Positions 1 through 8,688 of a stretch of DNA of 64,000 nucleotides are shown here, in pieces (the first letter of the stretch is position 1; each line of letters starts with the position of its first letter). Both the position numbers and the translations under genes were made by a program. Location of the stretch: NCBI RefSeq assembly GCF_000243155.2, contig NC_018017.1:3720001-3784000 (forward strand). Reading direction: 5' to 3'. The DNA is from Desulfitobacterium dehalogenans ATCC 51507. GTDB lineage: Bacteria; Bacillota; Desulfitobacteriia; Desulfitobacteriales; Desulfitobacteriaceae. The notes beneath the pieces are model-generated. The model was not told the origin of the DNA, searched no databases, and saw only the letters and a program-made list of their open reading frames with translations.

Positions 1-1259
1 CGAAAAGGAGCAAATGAGTTATATACCCTCTGCATTCCTTGCCCCATACGGATTCCTGCCGGTTTCATGGTAGCGTATTCATAGGCCAATTGTTCGACCA
101 TTGCTTCTTCCAACCCGCAAATCTCAGCAGTAACAGGGATCGTATACTTGGCCGCTTCTTTTGCCAGATCCACAAAGGCAGGGTGACATTTCACACCCTC
201 GGCTGTGACGTATTCTCCTGTCAAAGCTGGCTCAGCATCCGCTGTTCCCGCCGGAACAACACGTTTAGTCTTTTCATCCCATACCGCATAGCCATCGTTA
301 ACCCGCAGATATTGACCGTCATCCTCCCGTACCAGCAAGGGTCCGCAGCTATTGGCTTTCAACCAGGCCTTGTCATGTAAGTCTCGGGAAATCATATAAT
401 TCATCATCCCTAAAGCCAAAGCAGGGTCTGTCTGAGGACGAATGGGTATCCATTGATCGGCAACAGCCGCACTGCTGCATTGACGGGGGTCAATGACAAT
501 GACCTTTGCCCCATTTTCCCGGGCTTTGATAATATAACGCATTTCACTGGTATGAGTATCAGCTATATTTCGTCCCCACAAAATAATCAACTTAGAATTC
601 ATATAATCCCGGGTATCGTGCCCTCCGCGTGCTTGCCCGAAGACCAAGTTCATCCCCATACTGGCACCATGGTCCCCCATTAACCCTTCCGTGATATAAG
701 TTGTTCCTCCGAAGGTAGCACCTAAGCGGGTTGTGGATTCCCAGGCCAGTTTCGCCAGATTTCCCGACATCGTAAAGAAGGATGCGGCATGGGCACCGTG
801 CTTCTCTTTGGTCTCCAGCAGTTTAGATGCAATCAGTTCAAATGCCTCATCCCAGCTAATTTGTTTGAATTTTCCTTCTCCCCGCTCCCCAACCCTCTTC
901 ATGGGGTAGAGTACTCGTTGCGTAGGGTCCTGTAAACGCTGGGCATAGCTCATGGAACGAAGGCAGGCATTGGGATAATCATCCCGCCCCGGTAAAAGCC
1001 CGGGAGTTACAGCAACAATGCGGCCGTTTTTCACATGACCTTTCAGATGGCAACGAGAGGTACAGTTCACGGTACAGCAGCTATGGATATACTTAACCGA
1101 CTCATCTGCCTCCGTGGCCTTTGCCCGCCGGGTGTCACCTCTCAGGGCGCCGGACATTCCCAAGGAGCTGGTTACCGTGACTGCCCCTACCCCTTTAATG
1201 AACGTACGCCGGGTAATTTTTACAGTCTTCAAGGCAAATCCTTTTCCATACTTTTTCAT
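1..1259 (-). CDS. Tat-exported molybdopterin oxidoreductase, DMSO reductase family (3' end outside window)
   Basis: About 419 N-terminal residues are visible; the gene runs off the left edge. It begins at the ATG at 1259, behind a GGAGG box at 1266-1270. The N-terminus carries a twin-arginine signal (residues 16-22, TRRTFIK) followed by a hydrophobic stretch and a likely cleavage site near AKA (46-48). Cys62, Cys66, Cys70 and Cys99 form the C-x3-C-x3-C-x28-C cluster that holds a [4Fe-4S] centre in DmsA-type catalytic subunits. Family knowledge: a bis-MGD cofactor enzyme in an exported respiratory complex, usually with an FeS subunit and a membrane anchor, which would lie beyond the edge. The stretch that usually supplies the Mo-ligating serine reads GDHGAS, so the ligand is uncertain. 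The substrate cannot be told; anaerobes of this type carry many paralogues. Confidence 0.9.
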   Translation of the reverse strand, partial: MKKYGKGFALKTVKITRRTFIKGVGAVTVTSSLGMSGALRGDTRRAKATEADESVKYIHSCCTVNCTSRCHLKGHVKNGRIVAVTPGLLPGRDDYPNACLRSMSYAQRLQDPTQRVLYPMKRVGERGEGKFKQISWDEAFELIASKLLETKEKHGAHAASFFTMSGNLAKLAWESTTRLGATFGGTTYITEGLMGDHGASMGMNLVFGQARGGHDTRDYMNSKLIILWGRNIADTHTSEMRYIIKARENGAKVIVIDPRQCSSAAVADQWIPIRPQTDPALALGMMNYMISRDLHDKAWLKANSCGPLLVREDDGQYLRVNDGYAVWDEKTKRVVPAGTADAEPALTGEYVTAEGVKCHPAFVDLAKEAAKYTIPVTAEICGLEEAMVEQLAYEYATMKPAGIRMGQGMQRVYNSFAPF

Positions 1260-1277
1260 CGTTTTCCTCCTTCCAAA

Positions 1278-1295
1278 TTGTAACCCAATTCACAA
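1278..1295 (-). promoter_or_regulatory. Possible Rex- or CRP/FNR-type operator before the molybdoenzyme gene
   Basis: On the minus strand the 18 bases read TTGTGAATTGGGTTACAA. The left half matches the Rex half-site TTGTGAA fully and the right half matches in five of seven positions. The core TGTGA-N6-TTACA also fits a CRP/FNR-family site in nine of ten positions. It lies 18 bp before the start codon, just upstream of the ribosome binding site. A site this close to the start would act as a block rather than an activator site. The sequence match is seen; the regulator is inference. Confidence 0.35.
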
Positions 1296-1375
1296 TTACA
1301 GCTTAAGAGTAACACCCTTTCTTGTTCCTTTCTGCACAAAATTGGGCATAGGAAAGAAGACAAGCTATATTTTTA

Positions 1376-1430
1376 AAAAAAAGAAAAACAGGGCATTATT
1401 TCAGTAATCCACCTGAAATAATGCCCTGTT
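1376..1430 (-). terminator. Rho-independent terminator of leuS
   Basis: A hairpin with an 18-bp perfect stem (1387-1404 pairs with 1413-1430) is followed on the minus strand by a long, nearly pure T tract. It sits just past the leuS stop codon. Confidence 0.93.
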
Positions 1431-1453
1431 ACGCTTCCAACAGGCCTCTGAGC

Positions 1454-3955
1454 CTACTTCACAACCACATTAACCAGCTTGCCCGGCACAGTTACGATCT
1501 TAACGATCTGCTTTCCTTGAGTCCATTCTCCAAGCCTGGGCAGCTGCCGAACCTGAGCTTCCAATTCCGCCGCGGAGATTTGGGCCGGTACCTGAATCCG
1601 GTCCTTAAGCTTGCCGTTGATCTGAAGGACTACGGTGACCTCTTCCTGGACGAGAGCCCCTTCATCCACTTTCGGCCACTCCCGACTGTGAATGCTCTCC
1701 TCATGGCCCAACTCGCTCCAGATTTCTTCCGTAATATGGGGGGCAAAAGGACCAAGCAAGATGAGAATGCTTTCCAATGCTTCCTGAGCCACAGCGAAAT
1801 TCATATTGGGTTGCTCTTTGTAGAGGTAAAGAGCATTGACCAGTTCCATAATGGAGCTGACGGCCGTGTTGAAGTTGAAGCGCGCTCCGACATCAGAAGT
1901 AACTCTTTGAATGGTTTGGTGAGTTTGACGGCGCATGTCTTTGGCAGCCTTGTCCAGCTCTCCAAAATCATAGACGGAGCCGTTATCCCCTGCCCCTGAG
2001 TTCTTTTCTTTTAAGACTTCTTCGTATTGAGACGCTAAGCGCCAAACCCGATTGAGGAAGCGATAGCATCCTTCTACCCCTTGATCACTCCATTCCAGAT
2101 CCCGCTCAGGCGGAGCTGCGAAAAGGATGAAGAGACGGGCCGTATCGGCACCATACTTAGAGATAATTTCCTCAGGACTTACCACATTGCCCTTGGATTT
2201 AGACATTTTTGCTCCGCCCAGACAAACCATGCCCTGGGTGAGGAGATTTTCAAAGGGCTCATCGACTTTAAGATAGCCAAAATCCCGCAATGCCTTAGTA
2301 AAGAAACGTGAGTACAGCAAGTGGAGAATAGCATGCTCCACTCCGCCTACATATTGATCCACATTCATCCAATGATCCGCAGCTTCCTTAGCGAAAGGCA
2401 GCTCATCATTTTGAGGATCAGTATAGCGGAGGAAGTACCAAGAGGAGCACATAAAGGTGTCCATGGTATCCGTCTCACGATGGGCCTTACCGCCACAGGT
2501 GGGACAAGTGGTTTGTTTAAAGCTCTCCGAGGTGGTCAGGGGATTTTCCCCAGCTTTAAAGACCACATCATCCGGGAGCAGGACAGGGAGTTGATCTTGA
2601 GGTACGGGAACAATTCCGCAATGGTCGCAATAGATCATGGGAATGGGCGCTCCCCAATAGCGCTGACGAGAAATAAGCCAGTCACGCAGGCGGAAATTCA
2701 CTTTCCGCTCCCCAAAGCCATTCTGCTCAGCTTTGTCACACATCTTCCCCCAGGCATCCATATTCTTAAGACCATTATACTCCCCTGAATTAACCATAAC
2801 TCCCTCTTCCACAAAAGCTGCTTGAAGAGGGGTATCCTTTTCCTCCACAGGAGTTCCCTCGGGAAGGATCACCGTCTTAATGGGAAACTTATATTTTTTA
2901 GCGAATTCGAAGTCCCTTTCATCATGGGCAGGTACACCCATGACTGCTCCGGTTCCATATTCAAAAAGTACATAATTAGCAATCCAGATGGGTACTTTCT
3001 CCCCGCTATAAGGGTTAATGCAGTAGGCTCCGGTAAACAGGCCTTCCTTTTCTGTTTCCGTGGAGGTCCGGGCGATTTCATTAAGCCCTTTCATCCGATT
3101 GATGAAGGCTTGAACGTCTTTTTCGTATTCCGTACCTGCAACCAGCCTTTGAACTAAAGGATGTTCCGGTGCCAAGACCACATAGCTTACACCGAAAATC
3201 GTATCCACCCGGGTGGTATAGACCCGAATTTTATCCGGGTGGTTCTCCACTGAAAATTCCACTTCGGTTCCTTCGGAACGGCCAATCCAGTTCTTTTGCA
3301 TGGTTTTCACTTTCTCAGGCCAACCGGGGAGCTTTTCCAGATCGTCCAGGAGCACTTGAGCATAGTCCGTAATCTTAAAGAACCATTGTTCCAGATCTTT
3401 TTTGGTAACGGCGGTGTCACAACGTTCACAGGCTCCATCCACCACTTGCTCGTTGGCAAGAACGGTGGCACAAGAAGGACACCAGTTGACTCCAGCTTTT
3501 TTCTTATAGACTAAGCCATGTTTGTAAAACTCTAAAAAGACCCATTGAGTGAATTTATAGTAGTCGGGATGACAGGTGGTAACCTCCCGATCCCAATCAT
3601 AGGAGATTCCCATTTCCTGAAGCTGCCCCTTCATATTGGCGATATTTTTCCAAGTCCACTCAGCTGGCGGGGTCTGATTCTTAATGGCCGCATTTTCTGC
3701 CGGTAAACCAAAAGAATCCCAGCCGATGGGATGCAGAACATTAAAACCGCTCATCCGTTTAAAGCGAGCGATGACATCCACGATAGAATAGTTCCTGACA
3801 TGTCCCATATGAAGATTTCCTGAAGGGTAAGGAAACATAGCTAACGCATAGTATTTGGGTTTATCCGAATGATCTTCAGCTTTATAGTCTTTTCTGTCCA
3901 CCCATTTTTTTTGCCATTTGGGTTCAATCTCTGAAAAAAGATACTTCTCTTGCAT
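1454..3955 (-). CDS. leuS: Leucyl-tRNA synthetase
   Basis: Charges tRNA-Leu with leucine in the cytoplasm. The product is 833 residues, normal for bacterial LeuS. The class I HIGH signature appears as HMGH near residue 48 inside [15 protein letters not shown], the KMSKS loop as KMSKSKGN near residue 583, and the editing (CP1) domain lies between them. The open frame extends upstream to 4108, but that part overlaps the T-box antiterminator and cannot be the start. Two ATGs remain, at 3961 and 3955. The GGGGG ribosome binding site at 3965-3969 is 9 nt from the second and only 3 nt from the first, so 3955 is preferred. Expression should respond to uncharged tRNA-Leu through the leader. Followed by a strong terminator. 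Confidence 0.97.
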   Translation of the reverse strand: MQEKYLFSEIEPKWQKKWVDRKDYKAEDHSDKPKYYALAMFPYPSGNLHMGHVRNYSIVDVIARFKRMSGFNVLHPIGWDSFGLPAENAAIKNQTPPAEWTWKNIANMKGQLQEMGISYDWDREVTTCHPDYYKFTQWVFLEFYKHGLVYKKKAGVNWCPSCATVLANEQVVDGACERCDTAVTKKDLEQWFFKITDYAQVLLDDLEKLPGWPEKVKTMQKNWIGRSEGTEVEFSVENHPDKIRVYTTRVDTIFGVSYVVLAPEHPLVQRLVAGTEYEKDVQAFINRMKGLNEIARTSTETEKEGLFTGAYCINPYSGEKVPIWIANYVLFEYGTGAVMGVPAHDERDFEFAKKYKFPIKTVILPEGTPVEEKDTPLQAAFVEEGVMVNSGEYNGLKNMDAWGKMCDKAEQNGFGERKVNFRLRDWLISRQRYWGAPIPMIYCDHCGIVPVPQDQLPVLLPDDVVFKAGENPLTTSESFKQTTCPTCGGKAHRETDTMDTFMCSSWYFLRYTDPQNDELPFAKEAADHWMNVDQYVGGVEHAILHLLYSRFFTKALRDFGYLKVDEPFENLLTQGMVCLGGAKMSKSKGNVVSPEEIISKYGADTARLFILFAAPPERDLEWSDQGVEGCYRFLNRVWRLASQYEEVLKEKNSGAGDNGSVYDFGELDKAAKDMRRQTHQTIQRVTSDVGARFNFNTAVSSIMELVNALYLYKEQPNMNFAVAQEALESILILLGPFAPHITEEIWSELGHEESIHSREWPKVDEGALVQEEVTVVLQINGKLKDRIQVPAQISAAELEAQVRQLPRLGEWTQGKQIVKIVTVPGKLVNVVVK

Positions 3956-4013
3956 TGTCATTTTCCCCCTTAAAAATTCCGAACTTGCATGATAGAGATG
4001 AAAATAAAGATAT

Positions 4014-4235
4014 AAAAAACTCCCATCCCTAAAGGGACGAGAGTAACTTCCCGCGGTACCACCCAATTTCAACTGCACTTTATCGATCGTAACGGTTCGC
4101 ACCGGCACTCATTATTACCTGAGTACAGCTCCAGGGCGAGTGCTTACCAAAGTCTCACGGCAACTCTCACCGACCGTTGCCTCTCTAAAATGAGGTAGTT
4201 TGGGCTTGCTCCCCTTCATCGCTTTTAAAAACCTA
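4014..4235 (-). promoter_or_regulatory. T-box leader of leuS (leucine specifier CTC)
   Basis: The minus strand has an AGAGAG-type motif in the Stem I region, a specifier region reading CACTCGCC (CTC, Leu, followed by a purine), and the conserved T-box GGGTGGTACCGCGG at 4051-4064. The terminator hairpin CTCTCGTCCC...GGGATGGGAG with a run of six T follows at 4015-4045. The bulge reads TGGT, which pairs with ACCA and so fits a tRNA-Leu with discriminator A. Known mechanism: uncharged tRNA stabilises the antiterminator. Confidence 0.95.
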
Positions 4236-4253
4236 TTAAAATTAGAACTAAAT

Positions 4254-4282
4254 ATAGTATAACAGGTTATGTTCTTTCACAA
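4254..4282 (-). promoter_or_regulatory. Promoter for the leuS leader
   Basis: Minus strand TTGTGA (4277-4282), 17-bp spacer, TACTAT (4254-4259), placed just upstream of the T-box leader. An overlapping TATACT gives a 15-bp spacer. Confidence 0.6.
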
Positions 4283-4408
4283 ACCTTCTGGAACTCAACT
4301 AAAGCCCTCAGACGGTGTAAAAAATCCACCTGAAGGAAGTTTCCTATATAATAATCCAAAATTCGGCATAATGTCAAGTTTTCGTCCCCGCGGTCCCTAC
4401 CTGTGTTC

Positions 4409-4750
4409 CTAGTTAAAGGTGACAACTTTCGCATCTCCCCAGAGCCGCTCTAGATTGTAAAATTCCCGCTGGTCCGGAGTCATAACATGAATCACTAAAT
4501 CTCCGCAATCCACAAGAACCCATTTAGCCTCTTGCAGCCCCTCTACCCTTAAAATAGTCACTCCCAATTCGGGAAGCTTCTCCGAGAGGTTATCTGTGAT
4601 CGCTTTGATCTGAGTGGTGGAATTCCCGGTTACGATAAGGAAATAATCTGTGACCATGGATATCCCTTTGAGGTCAAGCAGGATGGCCTCCCGGCCTTTT
4701 TTTTCTTCAACAATGTTTACAGCGCCATGCAATTGCTTATCTGTCAGCAA
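4409..4750 (-). CDS. rsfS: Ribosomal silencing factor RsfS
   Basis: Binds ribosomal protein L14 and blocks joining of the 30S and 50S subunits when translation must be lowered. The product is 113 residues, the usual length, and shows the Oligomerisation/Iojap-like fold with KGISMVTDYFLIVTGNST and WVLVDCGDLVIHVM. The start is TTG at 4750, supported by AGGAGG at 4758-4763 with 7 nt spacing. It overlaps the end of yqeK by 14 nt, so the two are translationally coupled. The order nadD-(RRM)-yqeK-rsfS resembles the Bacillus yqeI-nadD-yqeK-rsfS cluster. leuS follows 450 bp downstream with its own promoter. Confidence 0.94.
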   Translation of the reverse strand: MLTDKQLHGAVNIVEEKKGREAILLDLKGISMVTDYFLIVTGNSTTQIKAITDNLSEKLPELGVTILRVEGLQEAKWVLVDCGDLVIHVMTPDQREFYNLERLWGDAKVVTFN

Positions 4751-5336
4751 ATTTTTGCCTCCTTTTTAAATCTTCATAGGTAAGCTGTGTCTGAGGATGT
4801 ATGCCCCGCTTACACTTTCTTAAATAATTTAAGGTATGTTCAACACACATCAGTGTTCCATTCTCAAGATTATCATACAAGGATTGACGTAGTTTGTCTA
4901 CACCGGGGAAGGAACGCTGAGGTTCCGTTAAATCAGCGCTATAAATCAACATCTCCAGGCTTCCCATTTCCGGGGTTCCTAAAGTGTGATGAGCTATAGC
5001 CGCTAATACTTCCAAATCCTTGTAGCCATATTCATGCTCCAGCCAATAGGCTGCCAGGGGACCATGAAGAATATGAGGATTGCCTTCATCCTCAGGATAG
5101 TTAATCAAGTTCCATTCTTTCGCCATAGCAATCTGTTGGGCAAAATCCATTTCTTTTTTGAGATCATGCAAATAGGCAGCAATTTGAGCCCTCTGCCCAT
5201 CCACCTGATGCCTTAGGGCCAGTTCTTGAGCCCACTGGGCAACACCCAAGGTATGGCTAAACCGTCTCTCCGACATAGAACTGTAAGCTAGATTGTAGGC
5301 TTCCTGAATATCCAAATTCCCAAAACCCGCTTTCAA
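4737..5336 (-). CDS. yqeK: HD-domain hydrolase YqeK (Ap4A hydrolase type)
   Basis: The family hydrolyses diadenosine tetraphosphate symmetrically to ADP. The product is 199 residues. Metal-binding HD motifs are visible: SHTLGVAQWA (His), YLHDLKKE (His-Asp), HGPLAAYW and AIAHHTLG. The start is uncertain: the TTG at 5336 has no clear ribosome binding site, yet the next internal ATG has none either, and starting at TTG preserves the N-terminal helix seen in homologues. It is followed directly by rsfS (14-nt overlap) and preceded by a small RRM gene with a hairpin between them. Confidence 0.9.
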   Translation of the reverse strand: MKAGFGNLDIQEAYNLAYSSMSERRFSHTLGVAQWAQELALRHQVDGQRAQIAAYLHDLKKEMDFAQQIAMAKEWNLINYPEDEGNPHILHGPLAAYWLEHEYGYKDLEVLAAIAHHTLGTPEMGSLEMLIYSADLTEPQRSFPGVDKLRQSLYDNLENGTLMCVEHTLNYLRKCKRGIHPQTQLTYEDLKRRQKFADR

Positions 5337-5352
5337 GATAAATATACGGCGA

Positions 5353-5388
5353 GAAGACCCTTCTGACTTTTTGGGCAGGAGGGTCTTC
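5353..5388 (-). other. Intercistronic hairpin between the RRM gene and yqeK
   Basis: GAAGACCCT (5353 side) pairs with AGGGTCTTC (5388 side), with an extra inner CTG/CAG. No T tract follows on the minus strand, so it is more likely an mRNA processing or stability element, or a weak attenuator, than a terminator. It may also mask the missing yqeK ribosome binding site. Confidence 0.5.
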
Positions 5389-5403
5389 CAGAACTATGAT
5401 TTT

Positions 5404-5655
5404 TTACATCTGTTGCTTAGGACGTGCCTCATTGACCGTTAAAGGACGGCCGCCGAAATCTTTCCCATTAAGGTCTTCTGCCATGCGTGTTGCATCCTCA
5501 TCTTCAACCTCAACAAAGCCAAAACCTCGTGAGCGCCCTGTCTCGCGATCCGTAATGATACGACTGCTTATCACTTGACCATACTGGCCAAAGAAAGAGC
5601 TGAGATCTTCAGATGTAGTGTTCCAGGGTAAATTTCCGACATAAAGGGTTGCCAT
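5404..5655 (-). CDS. Small RRM-domain RNA-binding protein
   Basis: An 83-residue single RNA recognition motif protein. RNP2 is seen as LYVGNL (residues 3-8) and RNP1 as RGFGFVEV near residues 40-47. It resembles the short glycine-poor RRM proteins of cyanobacteria and some anaerobic Firmicutes, which bind single-stranded RNA. The open frame reaches 5754, but the ATG at 5655 is preceded by GAGGTGAC with correct spacing (5663-5671), and the domain begins at once, so this start is chosen. It sits between nadD and yqeK, an unusual insertion into an otherwise conserved cluster. RNA target unknown. Confidence 0.9.
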   Translation of the reverse strand: MATLYVGNLPWNTTSEDLSSFFGQYGQVISSRIITDRETGRSRGFGFVEVEDEDATRMAEDLNGKDFGGRPLTVNEARPKQQM

Positions 5656-5743
5656 ATTTGCTGTCACCTCTTGCTTATTGGATTCGAATTTAGTATGAGC
5701 AAAAGCTTCAGAACTATACTTGCCTGATTTTGTAATCCAGCAA

Positions 5744-6373
5744 TTAACCACCATACAAACCTACTTCTTCAATATAAAGACGAACGGATTCAGGAAGCAA
5801 ATAACGAATGGATTTCCCCTCTTTTACCCGGGAACGGATATCGGTTGATGATATGGCTAAAGCAGGTACATCAAAAAGGTGCATACGGGACAGAAATTCC
5901 GGATAACCCCGTTTCAATTCTTCAAGAAAGTCATGGGGGTCAAATCCAGGCCGGGAAGCCCCGATGAAATGACAAAGAGATAAAACGGACTGTACTTCTC
6001 TCCAAGTAAAAATTTCACGAAATGCATCTGCTCCCGTAATAAAATAAAGCTCATGTTGCGGATAGAGTCCATGCATAGCCTCGAGGGTATCCACCGTATA
6101 GGAATAACCTTCACGCCGGATTTCTATATCAGAGACTTCGAAAAATTCATTGTCCATGATAGCACGTCTGACCATTTCATAGCGATCCCCGGAAGAGGTT
6201 ACCTTACGACCGATTTTATGGGGAGGATTACCCGTGGGGATAAAAATCACTTTCCCCAGGGCAAATTCATGGCGAGCCATTTCAGCAGCCACCAGATGAC
6301 CATAATGCAAAGGGTCAAAGGTCCCCCCCATAATTCCTATTCTTTTGGTTTGAACATTAACATTCATGTTCAT
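5744..6373 (-). CDS. nadD: Nicotinate-nucleotide adenylyltransferase
   Basis: Adenylates nicotinate mononucleotide to deamido-NAD in NAD synthesis. The 209-residue product has the nucleotidyltransferase signature GGTFDPLHYGHL (residues 16-27) with the (H/T)xGH ATP site, and the family's C-terminal AISSTDIRSRVKEGKSIRYLLP. The start ATG at 6373 has GAGGAAG 5 nt upstream. The N-terminus holds three closely spaced ATGs, so the first few residues are uncertain. Lies between yhbY and the RRM gene. Confidence 0.95.
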   Translation of the reverse strand: MNMNVNVQTKRIGIMGGTFDPLHYGHLVAAEMARHEFALGKVIFIPTGNPPHKIGRKVTSSGDRYEMVRRAIMDNEFFEVSDIEIRREGYSYTVDTLEAMHGLYPQHELYFITGADAFREIFTWREVQSVLSLCHFIGASRPGFDPHDFLEELKRGYPEFLSRMHLFDVPALAISSTDIRSRVKEGKSIRYLLPESVRLYIEEVGLYGG

Positions 6374-6430
6374 CTGCTTCCTCGACTGCCTACTGCTTTT
6401 ATCCCCATTATAGCACTTTATCCTCTGGGA

Positions 6431-6481
6431 GGATAAGTTAACTAAACTTCAGATGAAATTAAAACTCCACCTGGACTTTCC
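6431..6481 (-). repeat. 51-bp hairpin repeat, copy 1
   Basis: Read on the minus strand this matches 14058-14108 on the plus strand at 42 of 51 positions, with no gaps. It contains an imperfect dyad (CAGGTGGAG...CATCTGAAG). It lies directly after the yhbY stop codon and has no T tract, so it is not a plain terminator. Confidence 0.7.
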
Positions 6482-6482
6482 T

Positions 6483-6776
6483 TTACCGCGGTAACTCGAT
6501 CAGGGGTTTCTTTTTCGACTCACGATAGAGCAAAAAATTTCTCCCGATAACTTGAACCAACTCCGCAGAGGTGCGTTCCGCCAATTCTTCAGCAGCCCTT
6601 TGTACATCTTCTACACTATTGGGGAGCACTCTCCCTTTAATTAATTCTCTAGCCTCCAGGGTCTCATCGGCTTGTGTAATGACAGCCTCAGTAACTCCTC
6701 CCTTACCAATCTGTAAGATGGGATCCATCTCATTGCCCATGGAGCGTAAAAAACCTTTTTGCTTTCCGGTTAACAC
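6483..6776 (-). CDS. yhbY: YhbY-type (CRM domain) ribosome assembly RNA-binding protein
   Basis: A 97-residue protein made only of the CRS1-YhbY (CRM) domain, which binds pre-50S particles. The core GKGGVTEAVITQADETLEARELIKG region and the C-terminal VQVIGRNFLLYR are typical. The open frame extends to 6815, but the GTG at 6776 is preceded by GGAGG (6784-6788) and gives the N-terminus MLTGKQKGFLRS found in Bacillus YqeI. It follows obgE by 26 bp, a logical pairing since both act on the 50S subunit. Confidence 0.93.
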   Translation of the reverse strand: MLTGKQKGFLRSMGNEMDPILQIGKGGVTEAVITQADETLEARELIKGRVLPNSVEDVQRAAEELAERTSAELVQVIGRNFLLYRESKKKPLIELPR

Positions 6777-6802
6777 TGCAAAACCTCCTAACTTATCTTG
6801 TC

Positions 6803-8077
6803 TTATTCTTCCCACTCGAACTCTATTCCGGCAATCTGAACCTTATCCCCAACTTTTATTCCTTCATCCAACAAAGCACGTTCAATTCCTATAGCCTTGA
6901 GAATATTTTGGAAGCGATAAAGTCCATCCTCTCTATCGAACATGGTCATCTGTACATGCTTTTCAATCTCCTTACCGGAAACAACAAAGAAATCCCCTTC
7001 GCGGGTCAGTTCGAAGCGATGAGGAGCCTCGGCATAGGTCACCTTATGTTGTTCCTCATCCCGCACAAAAATCTGGGGTGCAGGAACTTCAGGCAGAATC
7101 TGAGCGGCTGCATAAATTAATTCCTTTAGTCCTTCTCCTGTAGCTGCAGATACCGGGAAAATACGGTAGTCTTCCCCCAGCTTCTCTTCCAAGCGCTGCA
7201 GATTTTCCTCAGCACCGGGAATATCCATTTTATTAGCCACGATCAACATAGGGCGACTGGCCAACTCCTGGCTGTATCGGCGAAGCTCTTCTGTAATGAT
7301 TCGAAAATCTTCCAGTGGATCCCGCTCCTCAGAACCTGCAATATCCAGGACATGAAAAATCAGACGAGTTCTTTCAGTATGCCTGAGAAACTCATGGCCC
7401 AATCCGGCTCCTGTGTGAGCTCCTTCAATCAGTCCGGGAATATCAGCCACAACGAAGCTTTCCCCATCCTCCAATTCAACTACTCCAAGGTTAGGTACCA
7501 AGGTAGTGAAGTGATAATCCGCAATCTTGGGCTTAGCCGCAGATATTCGGGAAATAATCGTGGACTTGCCTACATTCGGAAATCCTACAAGCCCTACATC
7601 AGCCAAAAGCTTCAGTTCCAGAAGTAGATTCCGTTCCTCTCCAGGTTCCCCATTTTCAGCTACGGTGGGAGCTTTATTGGTATTGCTCATAAAACGAGCA
7701 TTACCTCGACCGCCTCTTCCCCCATTGGCAACGACAACTTTTTGCCCATGCTCAATCAAGTCGGCGAGGATTTCCCCCGTGTCTGCATCCTTAATAACGG
7801 TACCCACAGGGATGCGAACACTCATATCCTCCCCGCTTTTCCCGTGCATATTTTTCCCCTGTCCATGCTCCCCCCGATCGGCCTTATAATGGCGTTTATA
7901 GCGGAAATCCACCAAAGTCCTGAGTCCCTCGTCAGCAACAAATATAACCTTGCCGCCCCGACCCCCATCGCCGCCACTAGGACCTCCTTCAGGAACGTAT
8001 TTTTCGCGGCGAAACGCCACAGCTCCGGCTCCGCCGTCTCCACCTTTAACATAGATTTTTGCCTGATCGTAAAACAT
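6803..8077 (-). CDS. obgE: GTPase ObgE/CgtA
   Basis: Essential GTPase of 50S assembly with ties to sporulation and the stringent response. The 424-residue product shows the three Obg parts: glycine-rich OBG fold (1-158, with GGDGGAGAVAFRREKYVP), the G domain (G1 GFPNVGKST, G3 DIPGLIEG, G4 NKMD), and a C-terminal OCT domain from about residue 340. ATG at 8077 has AAGGGGAT upstream. It directly follows the Spo0B-like gene, the same pairing as spo0B-obg in Bacillus. Confidence 0.97.
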   Translation of the reverse strand: MFYDQAKIYVKGGDGGAGAVAFRREKYVPEGGPSGGDGGRGGKVIFVADEGLRTLVDFRYKRHYKADRGEHGQGKNMHGKSGEDMSVRIPVGTVIKDADTGEILADLIEHGQKVVVANGGRGGRGNARFMSNTNKAPTVAENGEPGEERNLLLELKLLADVGLVGFPNVGKSTIISRISAAKPKIADYHFTTLVPNLGVVELEDGESFVVADIPGLIEGAHTGAGLGHEFLRHTERTRLIFHVLDIAGSEERDPLEDFRIITEELRRYSQELASRPMLIVANKMDIPGAEENLQRLEEKLGEDYRIFPVSAATGEGLKELIYAAAQILPEVPAPQIFVRDEEQHKVTYAEAPHRFELTREGDFFVVSGKEIEKHVQMTMFDREDGLYRFQNILKAIGIERALLDEGIKVGDKVQIAGIEFEWEE

Positions 8078-8113
8078 GCTATATCCCCTTCTGATCCCTA
8101 AGCTTATGTAATA

Positions 8114-8644
8114 CTATTGTGCCACAAATTCCAGTTGAGAGTTTTCATGGCAGCAGCTCTGTTCCCATACTACTTTATCATCATCCAGCAAAGAAATCCT
8201 GCAAAATATTTCCCCGGTCCCTAATTTGATCTCAACGACAGGCTCTTCTGACCCTTTATAACGCTGAAAAATTGCAGCTAAGCATTCCTTAGTGTACCCG
8301 TATAAGACTTCTTCATATTCCTCTTGCCAAAAGCCTTGCCAAAAGTCATTCTTTTTCAAAGCACTATCGAGCTGAACTTCAACCCAAAGGCCTTCCTTGC
8401 GCAGTTCTATAACAAAGCCCAGCAAGATAGCGCCGACAATCTCTTGAGGGATCTGCCCGATGTTTTGCTCAGCTTCCAGCCCGTAGACTCCCTCCTGCAT
8501 ATAGAGCAAAGCCCGGTCCGCCTTGCCTAACTGCAGATATCCCATAATGACCTGCCAATGGTTGAGAAAGTCGTGGCGCTGCAGCCGGTAGTGGTCCAAT
8601 TGTTCAGCCAGAAGGGTTCGTTCTAAGGAGGATTTACCAGGCAC
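8114..8644 (-). CDS. Spo0B-like sporulation phosphotransferase / histidine-box protein
   Basis: In Bacillus, Spo0B passes phosphate from Spo0F to Spo0A. This 176-residue protein has the N-terminal helical-hairpin part with RHDFLNHWQVIMGYLQLGK, where the His of RHDFLNH matches the phosphorylated histidine. Its C-terminal half is a divergent alpha/beta domain without recognisable ATPase boxes. GTG at 8644 has GAAAGGA 9 nt upstream and is preferred over the TTG at 8653, which abuts the ribosome binding site. The position just before obgE supports the assignment. Clostridial-type spore formers mostly lack Spo0F/Spo0B relays, so its partner may instead be a sensor kinase; function is inferred from domain and context. 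Confidence 0.75.
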   Translation of the reverse strand: MPGKSSLERTLLAEQLDHYRLQRHDFLNHWQVIMGYLQLGKADRALLYMQEGVYGLEAEQNIGQIPQEIVGAILLGFVIELRKEGLWVEVQLDSALKKNDFWQGFWQEEYEEVLYGYTKECLAAIFQRYKGSEEPVVEIKLGTGEIFCRISLLDDDKVVWEQSCCHENSQLEFVAQ

Positions 8645-8688
8645 TATCTTCAATCCTTTCTAAGTTTATTATGTATGTCGAGCTTGTA

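Noticed and set aside
1421-1999. 192-residue plus-strand open frame over the leuS end
   Set aside because: Antisense shadow of leuS with no homology I recognise.
3956-4108. N-terminal extension of the leuS open frame
   Set aside because: It reads through the T-box antiterminator and terminator, and two ATGs with a ribosome binding site lie at the start of the conserved LeuS domain.
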